DNA of 64,000 nt from Limnohabitans sp. T6-20 (GCF_003063505.1 NZ_NERW01000002.1:310001-374000); one strand, 5' to 3'. Shown: positions 8,090 through 16,184, numbered from the stretch's first letter. Numbers and translations: made by a program. The notes: generated by a model from the letters alone, not told the origin.

Positions 8090-9130
8090 TCACGCATCTG
8101 CAAAGGCAATCTGCACTTTGAGCGACTGGCTTTTGTCGGCAGCCAGATCAAAGGCTTCGATGGCGCGGTCCATGGGCAAGATGCCGGTGATCACGGGCTT
8201 GCCATTGACCAGACCTTCGTTCAAGAAACGCACTGCGGTGGCAAATTCGGCATGGAAGCGGAAGGTGCCGCGCAGATCGACTTCTTTGGCCACGATCTGC
8301 GTCATGGGCAGGCTGATGTCGCCACCCATGCCCACGGTGATGAGCACGCCCCGTGGCACGATGACGTCCAGCCCCGTGCGCAACGCCGCTTCGCTGCCCG
8401 AGGCCTCGAACACCACATCGAACTGGCCTTTGTCCACCTTGTACTTGTCCAGCGCCTGGGCTTGAGTCTTGAGGTTGATGGTTTCGTCGGCGCCCATTTC
8501 TTTTGCGCACTTCAGGGGCAGGTCGGCGATGTCGGCCGCCACGATGCGGGCAGCGCCTGCGCGTCGTAAAGCACCGATCAAAAGCGAGCCAATCGGGCCA
8601 CAACCGGTCACCAGCACCTGCTTGCCCAGCACACTGCCTGCGCGCTGGATAGCGTGCAGGCCCACCGACAAAGGCTCGGCAAGGGCCGCTTCAGACAGGC
8701 TCAGGTGGTCGGCAATCGGGTGGGCCTGGTAGCCCTCGATGATCAGTTGTTCGCTGAATGCGCCCTGGATGTGCGGAAAGGGCATGGCGCTACCGTAAAA
8801 GCGCATGTTCAGGCAATGGTTGTGCTGACCTGCTTGACAAAAGCGACATTGACCGCAAGGGCGCGAGGGCGAGATGGCAATACGCTGGCCTGCGGTAACG
8901 CCTTGGACGTCGGCACCCACGGTCCCCACGATGCCGGACACCTCGTGTCCCAAGGCAATCGGCTCCTTGATGCGCACGGTGCCAAAGCCGCCATGTTGGG
9001 CGTAATGCAAATCCGAACCGCAAATGCCCCCGTAGGCAACTTGCACCTGTATTTGATGGGCTTGCGGTGCAGGCAGATCGCGCTGCTCGAGTCGCAAATC
9101 GCGGGGGCCGTGGCAGATCAAGGAGAGCAT
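8090..9130 (-). CDS. idnD: Zinc-dependent alcohol dehydrogenase, L-idonate 5-dehydrogenase-like
   Basis: A 346-residue medium-chain dehydrogenase. The catalytic zinc ligands are in GGICGSDLHYAQHGG (Cys near 37) and GHEVSG (His62/Glu63). The structural zinc lobe has four cysteines (PCGQCRFCQAGQHNHC). The nucleotide-binding part reads VTGCGPIGSL. In the E. coli Idn pathway this enzyme oxidises L-idonate to 5-keto-D-gluconate. The co-located gluconate 5-dehydrogenase-like SDR and gluconokinase support that reading, although sorbitol/xylitol-type relatives look similar. Start MLSLICHGP at 9130 is chosen over an extension to 9175 that overlaps dctM. Confidence 0.82.
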   Translation of the reverse strand: MLSLICHGPRDLRLEQRDLPAPQAHQIQVQVAYGGICGSDLHYAQHGGFGTVRIKEPIALGHEVSGIVGTVGADVQGVTAGQRIAISPSRPCGQCRFCQAGQHNHCLNMRFYGSAMPFPHIQGAFSEQLIIEGYQAHPIADHLSLSEAALAEPLSVGLHAIQRAGSVLGKQVLVTGCGPIGSLLIGALRRAGAARIVAADIADLPLKCAKEMGADETINLKTQAQALDKYKVDKGQFDVVFEASGSEAALRTGLDVIVPRGVLITVGMGGDISLPMTQIVAKEVDLRGTFRFHAEFATAVRFLNEGLVNGKPVITGILPMDRAIEAFDLAADKSQSLKVQIAFADA

Positions 9131-9171
9131 GTGAGAAGACTTTCTGAATTTGAAGAGTGAATGCAGATGAA

Positions 9172-10449
9172 TCAATACATCCAGCGTGCAGGCACCATGA
9201 CCAGGGCAGGGAACATCACCATCAAGAACATGACGATGAACTGCACAGTCATGAAGGGCAAAACGCCGCGCGTCACGTCGTCCATGCGCATGCGGCCCAC
9301 GCCGGCCACCACGTTGAGCACCGTGCCCACGGGTGGGGTTACCAGGCCAATTGAGTTGTTGATGATGAACAGCACGCCGAAATACACCGGGTCAATGCCC
9401 GCTGCCTTGACGATGGGCATCAGCACCGGCGTGAGGATCAAGATGGTGGGGGTCATGTCCATGGCCGTGCCCACCACCATGCACAAGATCATGATCACGA
9501 ACATCAACAAGGTCGGGTTGTTGATCAGGGGTTGCAGCAATTCGACCAATTGCATGGGCAAGTTGGCCACAGCGATCAGCCAGGCCGAGACCATGGCGGC
9601 GGCCACCAAGAACATGACCAAAGCGGTGGTCATGGCGGCACGTTCAAACACCTCGTACAGCTGCTTCCAGCTGAGTTCGCGGTACACCACGCCCGCCACA
9701 AACAGGGCGTAGACAGCAGCCACCACAGCGGCTTCGGTGGGGGTGAAGACGCCCATGCGCAAACCCACCAAAATGATCAGGGGCAGCATCAGGGCCCAGC
9801 CCGCACTGCGCATCGCACCCATGACTTCCGAGAAGTTTTTGCGGGGCGGCGGCAGCAAGTTCTCCTTGCGGGTCAGGTACCACCAGGTGATCCACAGACC
9901 CGCGCCCAGCAGGATGCCGGGGAAGATGCCTGCCAGAAACAGCTTGCTGATCGACACGTTGGCGGCCACGCCAAAGATCACGAAACCGATGGATGGCGGG
10001 ATGACCGGGCCGATCACGCCGCAAGCAGCGATCAGGCCACCGCTGCGGGCCTTGTCATGACCTGCCTTGACCATCATGGGCAGCATCAGGGCTGTCAAGG
10101 CAGCGGCATCGGCTACCGCCGAGCCCGACAGGGCCGACAGCAAACAGGCAGCCACAATGGTCACATAACCCAGACCGCCGCGGATGTGGCCAACCAGCGC
10201 CATGGCGAAGTCCACAATGCGGCGTGACAGACCGCCGGTGTTCATCACCTCGCCGGCCAGCATGAAGAAAGGCACTGCCAGCAATGGGAAGCTGTTGGCA
10301 CCCTCGATCACGTTGAGCGCCAGAATTTGTGCGTCAAAAATGTTCATGTGCCACATCAGGGCCACGCCACAAATGAGCAATGAAAAAGCAATCGGTACGC
10401 CGAGTGCCATGGCTGCCAGCAAAGAACCGATGAAGATGAAAATGGTCAT
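9172..10449 (-). CDS. dctM: TRAP transporter large permease, DctM family
   Basis: The 425-residue product is almost entirely hydrophobic helices, about a dozen, as expected for DctM. Typical blocks are ALNVIEGANSFPLLAVPFF, GGLGYVTIVAACLLSALSG, GVIGPVIPPSIGFVIFGV and MDMTPTILILTPVLMPI. It forms the sodium-driven transport channel with the small subunit DctQ, encoded 15 bases upstream. Together with the receptor at 11920-12894 this makes a complete tripartite TRAP system for an organic acid, here most likely idonate, gluconate or a ketogluconate. Confidence 0.94.
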   Translation of the reverse strand: MTIFIFIGSLLAAMALGVPIAFSLLICGVALMWHMNIFDAQILALNVIEGANSFPLLAVPFFMLAGEVMNTGGLSRRIVDFAMALVGHIRGGLGYVTIVAACLLSALSGSAVADAAALTALMLPMMVKAGHDKARSGGLIAACGVIGPVIPPSIGFVIFGVAANVSISKLFLAGIFPGILLGAGLWITWWYLTRKENLLPPPRKNFSEVMGAMRSAGWALMLPLIILVGLRMGVFTPTEAAVVAAVYALFVAGVVYRELSWKQLYEVFERAAMTTALVMFLVAAAMVSAWLIAVANLPMQLVELLQPLINNPTLLMFVIMILCMVVGTAMDMTPTILILTPVLMPIVKAAGIDPVYFGVLFIINNSIGLVTPPVGTVLNVVAGVGRMRMDDVTRGVLPFMTVQFIVMFLMVMFPALVMVPARWMY

Positions 10450-10464
10450 GTTGTTCTCCTTTGC

Positions 10465-11004
10465 TCAGCGTTGGGCTGTGGGAAGGTCGAGGGTGTCTTC
10501 TTCCGACTCGCGAACCCCAATCAGTTCAGCGTCCTGGAGTTTTCCGGTCGCCATGCGCCACATTTTGTAAAGCAAAACAGCCCCCCCCGCCACAGCGGCA
10601 AAAATGCCACAGCCATAAAACAAGGCCTCGGAAAGTTCCATGACCGGACTTTTTGTGGTGATGTTCATGGCCACAATGAGCCATGTGCCTTTGGCCAGCA
10701 ATGCGCAGCAAAACAGCATCAGCAAGTTGGCAATGACAAAGCAAATCTTTTGACCCCGAAGCGAAAGCCGAGAAATCAGGGTGTCGGTGCCCAGGTGGGT
10801 GCCCTCTTTCATGGCCACTACAGCGCCCAGAAAAGTGATCCAGACGAACAACCAGCGCGAGAGTTCGTCTGATACGGCCACACCCGAATTGAAGCCGTAT
10901 CGCAGCACCACGTTGCCGAACACGAGTACCACCATAATGGCGAGAAAAATCACCATGATGATTTTGATGAACTTGCAAAGATGGTCTATGAACTGGTCAA
11001 TCAT
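10465..11004 (-). CDS. dctQ: TRAP transporter small permease, DctQ family
   Basis: A 179-residue protein with four predicted helices, including IIMVIFLAIMVVLVFGNVVLR and LLMLFCCALLAKGTWLIV, and the DctQ motif SRWLFVWITFLGAVVAMKEG. Start MIDQFIDHL at 11004 is preferred over 11025, with AAGG about ten bases upstream. The acidic C-terminal tail (GVRESEEDTLDLP) is cytoplasmic in this family. It partners DctM. Confidence 0.9.
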   Translation of the reverse strand: MIDQFIDHLCKFIKIIMVIFLAIMVVLVFGNVVLRYGFNSGVAVSDELSRWLFVWITFLGAVVAMKEGTHLGTDTLISRLSLRGQKICFVIANLLMLFCCALLAKGTWLIVAMNITTKSPVMELSEALFYGCGIFAAVAGGAVLLYKMWRMATGKLQDAELIGVRESEEDTLDLPTAQR

Positions 11005-11085
11005 GAAAGGGCCTTTTGAGTGCAAAGATGATCGAAGGGATGCGTGATCATGGAATAAAAGTAGGGGGGAGGGTGATCATTTCGA

Positions 11086-11853
11086 TCACAAGGTGGCGGT
11101 CACACCGCCGTCCACATACAAAACATGGCCGTTCATGAAGCGCGACGCCTCGCTGGCCAAAAAGACGGCTGCGCCGCCGAGTTCTTCGACATCGCCCCAG
11201 CGGCGGCTCGGGGTGCGGCCGACCAGCCAGGCGGTGAAGGCCTCGTCCTTGACAAGTTTCTCGGTCAACTCGGTTTTGAAATAACCCGGGCCAAGGCCAT
11301 TCACATTGAGGCCAAACTGGCCCCAATCGATGGCCATGCCCTTGGTGAGCATCTTCACCGCGCCCTTGCTGGCGGTGTAGGGCGCAATGCCGGGGCGACC
11401 CAGCTCGCTTTGTACCGAGCAGATGTTGATGATCTTGCCCTGGCCGCGCGGAATCATTTTTTGGGCAACGGCCTTGCTGACGAAGTACACACTGTCCAGG
11501 TTGGTCTTCATCAGGGTGTGCCAGTCGTCATCGACGAACTCGTGCAGCGGGCCACGGATCTGCATGCCTGCGTTGTTGACCAGGATGTCGATGGCAGCCT
11601 GACTCTCCAGTCCTTCGATGGCAGCGCGCACCTCGGCGGCGTTGGTCACGTCGAATGCGCAGGTGCTGATGGACAGGTTTTCTGCTTGCAGTGTGGCAGC
11701 GGCTTGTTGCAGTTTGTCGGCGTTGCGGCCGTTCAAAATGACGTGTGCACCCGCTTGGCCCAAGGCGCGTGCCAGGGCAAAGCCAATACCGCCGGATGAT
11801 CCGGTGACCAGGGCCCTGCGGCCATTCAGCTGAAAAGACTCAAGAATGCTCAT
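11086..11853 (-). CDS. idnO: Gluconate 5-dehydrogenase-like SDR
   Basis: A 255-residue classical SDR starting MSILESFQLNGRRALVTGSSGGIG. NNAGMQIRGPLHEF, the catalytic serine in INICSVQSELGRPG, Tyr-x3-Lys in YTASKGAVKM and the C-terminal FMNGHVLYVDGG match what I know of Ga5DH/IdnO proteins, which interconvert 5-keto-D-gluconate and D-gluconate. NGRN after strand 2 suits NADP(H). Its position between the TRAP receptor and TRAP membrane genes, in the same array as an IdnD-like enzyme and gluconokinase, supports this role. A leaky terminator lies just upstream in the transcript. Confidence 0.87.
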   Translation of the reverse strand: MSILESFQLNGRRALVTGSSGGIGFALARALGQAGAHVILNGRNADKLQQAAATLQAENLSISTCAFDVTNAAEVRAAIEGLESQAAIDILVNNAGMQIRGPLHEFVDDDWHTLMKTNLDSVYFVSKAVAQKMIPRGQGKIINICSVQSELGRPGIAPYTASKGAVKMLTKGMAIDWGQFGLNVNGLGPGYFKTELTEKLVKDEAFTAWLVGRTPSRRWGDVEELGGAAVFLASEASRFMNGHVLYVDGGVTATL

Positions 11854-11876
11854 GCGAGAAAGCCGGTCGCCCGGCT

Positions 11877-11906
11877 GAAAAGAGTCCCCCTCGGCACGAG
11901 GGGGAC
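11877..11906 (-). terminator. Intra-operon terminator-like hairpin after the TRAP receptor gene
   Basis: On the minus strand GTCCCCCTCG pairs perfectly with CGAGGGGGAC around a three-base loop (11884-11906) and is followed by TCTTTTC. It sits in the 66-base gap between the dctP stop and the start of the idnO-like SDR, where partial termination would keep receptor mRNA above that of downstream genes. Confidence 0.75.
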
Positions 11907-11919
11907 GGGTGACAACAAC

Positions 11920-12894
11920 TTACTTGGTGGCTTCGATGGCTTTGAGCAGGGCCGTGCCGTTTTTCTCGCCAAAGGTCTTGGCGATTTCAGCCGACACGAT
12001 CTTCTGGAACGGGGCCATGTCCACGTTCTCGATCACTTGCATGCCCGATTTCTTCAAGTCGGCCACCACCTTGCCCGCGTTCTGTGCGTTCAGATTGCGC
12101 TGGTAGGTGGCGGCTTCGCGGGCCGAGTCCACCACGATTTTTTGGTAGTTGGCAGGCAGGCTGTCGAACTTGGCCTTGTTCATGGCCACGATGATGGGCG
12201 AGTACACGTGGTTGCTCACCGTCAGGTGCTTTTGCACTTCGTAGAACTTGGACGACCAGGTCACGTTGATGGGGTGTTCCTGGGCGTCAAAGGCCCCGGA
12301 TTCGAGCGCGGTGTACAGCTCGGCGATCGGCATGGGCGAGGGGTTCATGCCCAGCAGCTTGAAAGCCTGAATGTGGTACGGGTTGGGCGTGGAACGGATT
12401 TTCAGGCCCTTCAGGTCTTCGGGCTTGTTGACGGGGCGCTTGTTGTTGGTGAAGGCGCGCCAGCCGTTTTCCCAGTAGGCCAGGCCCTTCATGTTGTGCG
12501 GGGCCAGTTCGTTCAAAACACCGGTGCCGATGTCACCGTCCAGCACGTTGTAAGCGTGCTGCGCGTTGCGGAACACAAACGGCAGCTCCATGGCGGCGGT
12601 GTTGGCCACCAGGCCGTTGTAGTTGGATGCGCCACTCGAGACGATATCGATGGTGCCGCCGCGCACGCCGTTGATCATGGCGCCATCGTTGCCCAGCTGG
12701 TTGGACGGGAAGACGGTGATTTCGACATCGCCGTTGGTGCGTTGCTTGACCAGCTCGGCCAGCTTCATGGCGGCTGCGTGTTGACCGTCGGTGGCATTGA
12801 CCGCGTGGCCCATTTTGAGGTTGAACTTGGCGGCGTAAGCGCTGGAGCCGACGGCAGCCACGAGGCAGGCGAGAAGGATGCGTGAAATTTTCAT
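11920..12894 (-). CDS. dctP: TRAP transporter substrate-binding protein, DctP family (second copy)
   Basis: A 324-residue periplasmic receptor with signal peptide MKISRILLACLVAAVGSSA-YAA. The mature part shows DctP features: KMGHAVNATDGQHAAAMKLAE, FPSNQLGNDGAMINGVRGG, AYWENGWRAFTNNKRPV, the substrate-arginine region LKGLKIRSTPNPYH and ELYTALESGAFDAQEHP. It is cotranscribed with dctQ and dctM, so it is their dedicated receptor. It is clearly diverged from the copy at 3564-4571. An upstream extension to 13002 is ignored because it overlaps the neighbouring gene and masks the signal peptide. Confidence 0.93.
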   Translation of the reverse strand: MKISRILLACLVAAVGSSAYAAKFNLKMGHAVNATDGQHAAAMKLAELVKQRTNGDVEITVFPSNQLGNDGAMINGVRGGTIDIVSSGASNYNGLVANTAAMELPFVFRNAQHAYNVLDGDIGTGVLNELAPHNMKGLAYWENGWRAFTNNKRPVNKPEDLKGLKIRSTPNPYHIQAFKLLGMNPSPMPIAELYTALESGAFDAQEHPINVTWSSKFYEVQKHLTVSNHVYSPIIVAMNKAKFDSLPANYQKIVVDSAREAATYQRNLNAQNAGKVVADLKKSGMQVIENVDMAPFQKIVSAEIAKTFGEKNGTALLKAIEATK

Positions 12895-12931
12895 GGTTTT
12901 GTCTCCTGGTTGAAAAGGTCTGTCGAAAAAC

Positions 12932-13270
12932 TCAATCGGTGGGCAACGCATATTCGTCTGCGCTGAAGACGGTGTGAAACACAGTGCCATCGAACATGGC
13001 AATCAAATCCTTGGACACCTCGCGGCTTTCCATGCGCACGGCCGATGCCAAAGCGATCTCAATCGATTCGCGGCTGGGGTAACGCACCGACAACACCATG
13101 CCAAAGTGCGGGTCTGCCACGTCGCTTTCGACTTGGCGCAGCACGCGCACTTCTTGTGCGCCGGGAAAGCGGGTCCACAGCGGCACCAGTTTTTCGCGGA
13201 TGTAACGGTTGAAAGCGTCTTCCATGCCGGGTTTGACATTCCCTTGGAAGAAGGCACAGCGGATGAACAT
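12932..13270 (-). CDS. Small conserved protein, probable ferredoxin-like (Dabb/EthD-type) fold
   Basis: A 112-residue soluble protein of unknown function, starting MFIRCAFFQGNVKPGMEDAF. The pattern of an opening beta-strand, a helix with an acidic Glu-Asp start, a strand rich in Val/Arg (QEVRVLRQVES), then FGMVLSVRYPSRESIEIALAS is what small dimeric alpha/beta-barrel proteins look like. This fold call is by eye. It lies 37 bases before dctP and 19 after gntK, inside the sugar-acid array, so a mutarotase, isomerase or accessory role is conceivable. I do not recognise a specific family. Confidence 0.72.
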   Translation of the reverse strand: MFIRCAFFQGNVKPGMEDAFNRYIREKLVPLWTRFPGAQEVRVLRQVESDVADPHFGMVLSVRYPSRESIEIALASAVRMESREVSKDLIAMFDGTVFHTVFSADEYALPTD

Positions 13271-13289
13271 GAAAAATCCTTTTTGAAAA

Positions 13290-13841
13290 TCAGAGGGCAG
13301 GGTGAAGACGAGAAGTCGCGCTGGCCTGCAAAGCGACCAGCGCCTGGGCGACCATGTCCTGCACTGGTTCGGTGATGGGCAGGCGGATCACATCGGTCTC
13401 GTCGGCCTGGGGTTTTTCGAGGGTGCGGAACTGGCTGTCCAGCAAACCCGCTTGCATGTAGTGGCCTACGCGCTGGCGCATGCGTTGGTCAATCAGCTCA
13501 AAGTCGCCGTCAAGGAAAACAAAACACACCTCGCCCGCTTGTGTGCGGATGCGGTCGCGGTAGACCCGCTTGAGCGCTGAGCAGGCCACCACGCGACCGT
13601 TGCTTTCGGCTTGCGCCAGGTAGTGGCCAATGCGGTCCAGCCAAGGCCAGCGGTCGGCGTCTTCCAGGGCAATGCCCGAGCGCATCTTGGCCACGCTCTC
13701 AGGCAGGTGCAGGTCGTCGCCGTCCACCATCTGCAGGCCCAGGCGCTGGCCCAGGGCGGTGGCCATGGTGGACTTGCCGCAGCCGGACACGCCCATGACG
13801 ATGAGGCGCAAGGGTGGGGTGCTCATGTCAATTCGAGGCAT
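13290..13841 (-). CDS. gntK: Gluconokinase
   Basis: The product (183 residues, or 178 from the second ATG at 13826) is a GntK/shikimate-kinase-fold enzyme. It has a P-loop at LIVMGVSGCGKSTMA, then VDGDDLHLPESVAKMRSGIALEDADRWPWL, CSALKRVYRDRIR and VFLDGDFELIDQRMRQRVGHYM. All are characteristic of bacterial GntK, which phosphorylates D-gluconate to 6-phosphogluconate. Length is normal. In this array it supplies the substrate of Gnd. Neither candidate start has a good Shine-Dalgarno; the first lies 12 bases after the preceding stop. Confidence 0.94.
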   Translation of the reverse strand: MPRIDMSTPPLRLIVMGVSGCGKSTMATALGQRLGLQMVDGDDLHLPESVAKMRSGIALEDADRWPWLDRIGHYLAQAESNGRVVACSALKRVYRDRIRTQAGEVCFVFLDGDFELIDQRMRQRVGHYMQAGLLDSQFRTLEKPQADETDVIRLPITEPVQDMVAQALVALQASATSRLHPAL

Positions 13842-13853
13842 CGGGGCCGTGGT

Positions 13854-14813
13854 TCATTTCAGCAAAGCCGCGCATTCGGGCACGGGCGTGCGCAAGGCTT
13901 GGCCCGATGTGCCAGCCTGCATGTTGGCAAAAGCCAGATCGGCCATGGCCTGGCGTGTCTCGGTGGTGGCGCTGGCCATGTGCGGCGTCAGCACCACGTT
14001 GCTCAGGGTCCAAAGCGCTTCGGGCACGTTGGGTTCGTTGGCAAACACATCCAGGCCTGCGCCTGCGATGGTGCCTTTTTGCAAGGCCTCGATCAGGACT
14101 TGCTCATCGACCACGCTGCCTCGCGCCACGTTGATCAAGAAGCCCCGCGAACCCAGCGCCTTGAGCACTTCGGCATTGATCAGGTGCTTGGTGCCTGCAC
14201 CACCGGGTGTGATGACGACCAAAAAATCCACGTTCGCCGCCAGTTCGGCTGCCGAGGGAAAGAACTTGAAGCCCGAGTCGGTTTTTTCGCTGCGTGCGGT
14301 GTAGGCGATGGACATGCCAAAACCGCTGGCGCGCCGTGCAATGGCTTTGCCAATGCGGCCCAGACCCACGATGCCCAGCCGTGCGCCCGATACTTTGCGG
14401 CCCAAAGCCATGGGGCCGTTGGGCCATTGGCCTGCACGCACAAATTGGTCCGCTTGCGGGATGGTGCGTCCCACCGACAGCACCAGTCCCATGGCCAAGT
14501 CGGCCACGTCGTCGGTCAGCACGTCAGGCGTGTGTGTCACGGGAATGCCGTGCTCGATGGCGGCCGCGACATCCACACCGTCATAGCCCACGCCAAACAC
14601 CGACACCACTTTGGCGTTGGTCACTTGGGCCAGCAGGCTGCGGGGCACGCTGGCTTCGCCTGTGCCTGCCACGCCCACAATGCGCGGTGCCAGAGCGGCA
14701 AATGCCGAAGGGTCGGTGATGTGGGTACGGTCGTGCACGGTGTAAACCGATTCCAGTGCTTTCAGATAGAAAGGGTGGAGTTTGGCAACGGCCAAGACAT
14801 CGGGTTTGGACAA
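13854..14813 (-). CDS. D-isomer 2-hydroxyacid dehydrogenase (2-ketogluconate/glyoxylate reductase-like)
   Basis: A 319-residue NAD(P)-dependent dehydrogenase. Its nucleotide fold is GIVGLGRIGKAIARRA; the catalytic arginine, glutamate and histidine fall in NVARGSVVDEQVL, LDVFANEPNVPE and VLTPHMASAT. TTG at 14813 is chosen because AGGAG (14825-14821) lies seven bases upstream and translation then begins (M)SKPDVLAV. A longer in-frame start at 14945 would run through the operators. It is the first gene of the gluconate array. Reduction of 2-keto-D-gluconate to gluconate is inferred from context; glyoxylate/hydroxypyruvate activity is common in the family. Confidence 0.86.
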   Translation of the reverse strand: MSKPDVLAVAKLHPFYLKALESVYTVHDRTHITDPSAFAALAPRIVGVAGTGEASVPRSLLAQVTNAKVVSVFGVGYDGVDVAAAIEHGIPVTHTPDVLTDDVADLAMGLVLSVGRTIPQADQFVRAGQWPNGPMALGRKVSGARLGIVGLGRIGKAIARRASGFGMSIAYTARSEKTDSGFKFFPSAAELAANVDFLVVITPGGAGTKHLINAEVLKALGSRGFLINVARGSVVDEQVLIEALQKGTIAGAGLDVFANEPNVPEALWTLSNVVLTPHMASATTETRQAMADLAFANMQAGTSGQALRTPVPECAALLK

Positions 14814-14836
14814 ATCAAAACTCCTGGAATGACGAT

Positions 14837-14856
14837 CTTGGACAGCGCTGTCCAAG
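14837..14856. promoter_or_regulatory. LacI-type operator, 20-bp perfect palindrome
   Basis: CTTGGACAGCGCTGTCCAAG is a perfect palindrome centred on AGCGCT, a core seen in LacI-family operators. It ends 24 bases upstream of the TTG start of the first array gene, where binding would block the leftward transcript. Confidence 0.75.
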
Positions 14857-14898
14857 AGGGGTAAAAAAAACAGAGCCTCAGATGGGGTCGTTTCGTAT

Positions 14899-14917
14899 GG
14901 GTATTTATAAAATACCC
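14899..14917. promoter_or_regulatory. AT-rich inverted repeat between the two operators
   Basis: GGGTATTT and AAATACCC form 8-bp arms around ATA. The centre reads TATAAA on both strands, so it could supply -10 elements for either divergent promoter or bind a second regulator. No convincing -35 was found. Confidence 0.45.
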
Positions 14918-14949
14918 GGCTGCGATCAGCTGATTGACCCCACACTTTG

Positions 14950-14963
14950 GGATAGCGCTATCC
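14950..14963. promoter_or_regulatory. LacI-type operator, 14-bp perfect palindrome
   Basis: GGATAGCGCTATCC shares the GGAYAGCGCTRTCC consensus with the site at 14837-14856 and lies 38 bases before the lacI-type gene. The centres of the two sites are about 110 bases apart, suitable for looping or for separate control of both promoters. Confidence 0.75.
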
Positions 14964-15001
14964 TATCGGAGCCCATCGGCCATTTTTCTACGGATTAACC
15001 C

Positions 15002-16045
15002 TTGCCCACTCAGCCTTTGCCCAACAAAAGTCACCGTGCCACAGGCCGCGTCACGCTCAGTGACGTGGCACGCGCCGCAGGCGTCAGCCCCAGCACCGTG
15101 TCGCGGGCTTTGCGAGGCGAGCGGGCGGTGGACCCGGCCTTGATCGAGCGCGTCACAGCCGTGTCGAGCATGCTGGGTTACGTGCCCGATCCCGCTGCCC
15201 GTGCGCTAGCTTCGCAGCGCAGCGACCACGTGGCGATTTTGATTCCCTTGCTTTCCAACGCCTTGTTTGTGGACTTGCTGGATGCTGCGCAGACCACCTT
15301 GCGCGCTGCGGGTTACCAAACCCTGATGGGCGTGACCCATTACGACGCCAGTGAAGAAGAGCAGTTGCTGCGCGAGCAATTGCTGCACCGCCCGGCCGGT
15401 TTGCTGGTCACGGGCCTGGACCACAACGCGGCGACCCGCAAGCTGATGGCGAGCAGCCAGGTGCCTTGTGTTCACCTGATGGATTTGCCTGCGAGCGGTC
15501 AAAACGACGAGGCCTATTGCGTGGGCTTTCGCCAGACCGACGCGGGTGCCGCCATGACCCGTCACTTGTTGTCCAAGGGCTACCGGCGCATTGCGTTTGC
15601 CGCTGCACAACTCGACCCGCGGGTGATGCAGCGCCTGTATGGCTGGCGCAGCGCCTTGCAAGAAGTCGGGCTGTACGAGCCGACGCTCGAATGGCTGAAC
15701 CCGGCCCCTTCGTCATTGGCTTTGGGGGGTGTTTTGTTTGAGCAAATCATGAAACAAAGCCCTGCAGTCGACGCCATCTTTTTCTGCAACGACGACTTGG
15801 CACAGGGGGCCTTGATGGCGGCTTTGCGTCTGGGCATCTCGGTGCCAGACCAAGTGGCGATTGCCGGCTTCAACGATTTGACCGGCAGCGACCAGATGTT
15901 GCCCACGCTCACTTCTGTGCGCACACCTCGCGCTTTGATCGGGCAGGCTGCCGCCAACATGCTGCTCAGCCTGATGCGAGGCGATGAGCCCGAAGCGCGG
16001 CAATTGGATCTGGGTTTTGAGATCGTTCAGCGACAAAGCAGCTGA
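15002..16045 (+). CDS. LacI-family transcriptional regulator (GntR/IdnR-like)
   Basis: A 347-residue LacI-type repressor. The DNA-binding helix-turn-helix is VTLSDVARAAGVSPSTVSRA (residues 17-36), followed by the hinge helix region (PDPAARALAS) and a periplasmic-binding-protein-like ligand domain (DHVAILIPLLSNALFVDLL, FFCNDDLAQGALMAA, IAGFNDLTGSD). No ATG precedes the helix-turn-helix, so TTG 15002 is used. It is divergent from the ten-gene gluconate array with two palindromes between, and is the obvious local repressor. In enteric bacteria the gluconate and idonate repressors are of this family and respond to gluconate-pathway compounds; the effector here is inferred. Confidence 0.92.
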   Translation: MPTQPLPNKSHRATGRVTLSDVARAAGVSPSTVSRALRGERAVDPALIERVTAVSSMLGYVPDPAARALASQRSDHVAILIPLLSNALFVDLLDAAQTTLRAAGYQTLMGVTHYDASEEEQLLREQLLHRPAGLLVTGLDHNAATRKLMASSQVPCVHLMDLPASGQNDEAYCVGFRQTDAGAAMTRHLLSKGYRRIAFAAAQLDPRVMQRLYGWRSALQEVGLYEPTLEWLNPAPSSLALGGVLFEQIMKQSPAVDAIFFCNDDLAQGALMAALRLGISVPDQVAIAGFNDLTGSDQMLPTLTSVRTPRALIGQAAANMLLSLMRGDEPEARQLDLGFEIVQRQSS

Positions 16046-16176
16046 CTTTGTGGGAGCGGGCCATCGCTCGCGAAAGCTTGTTCAGAGATTCGGCCGCAGG
16101 GGCGACCTCCTACAAAAAAAGAATCGCGGTTTTGTTGGCAGCTGACTTTGTGGGGGGGCGAGCCCCCACTCTCGAA
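16046..16176. repeat. REP-like palindrome cluster (three copies)
   Basis: This gap holds three related elements with a TGTGGGAG head: 16050-16073, an opposite-strand copy at 16088-16114, and 16149-16176. The fullest copies elsewhere read TGTGGGAGCGAGCCCCCGCT followed by CGCGAAT, with GCGAGC/GCTCGC pairing around CCCC. The same family recurs at 23946-24087, 25262-25450 and 35371-35396. Confidence 0.8.
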
Positions 16177-16184
16177 GGTGTTGT

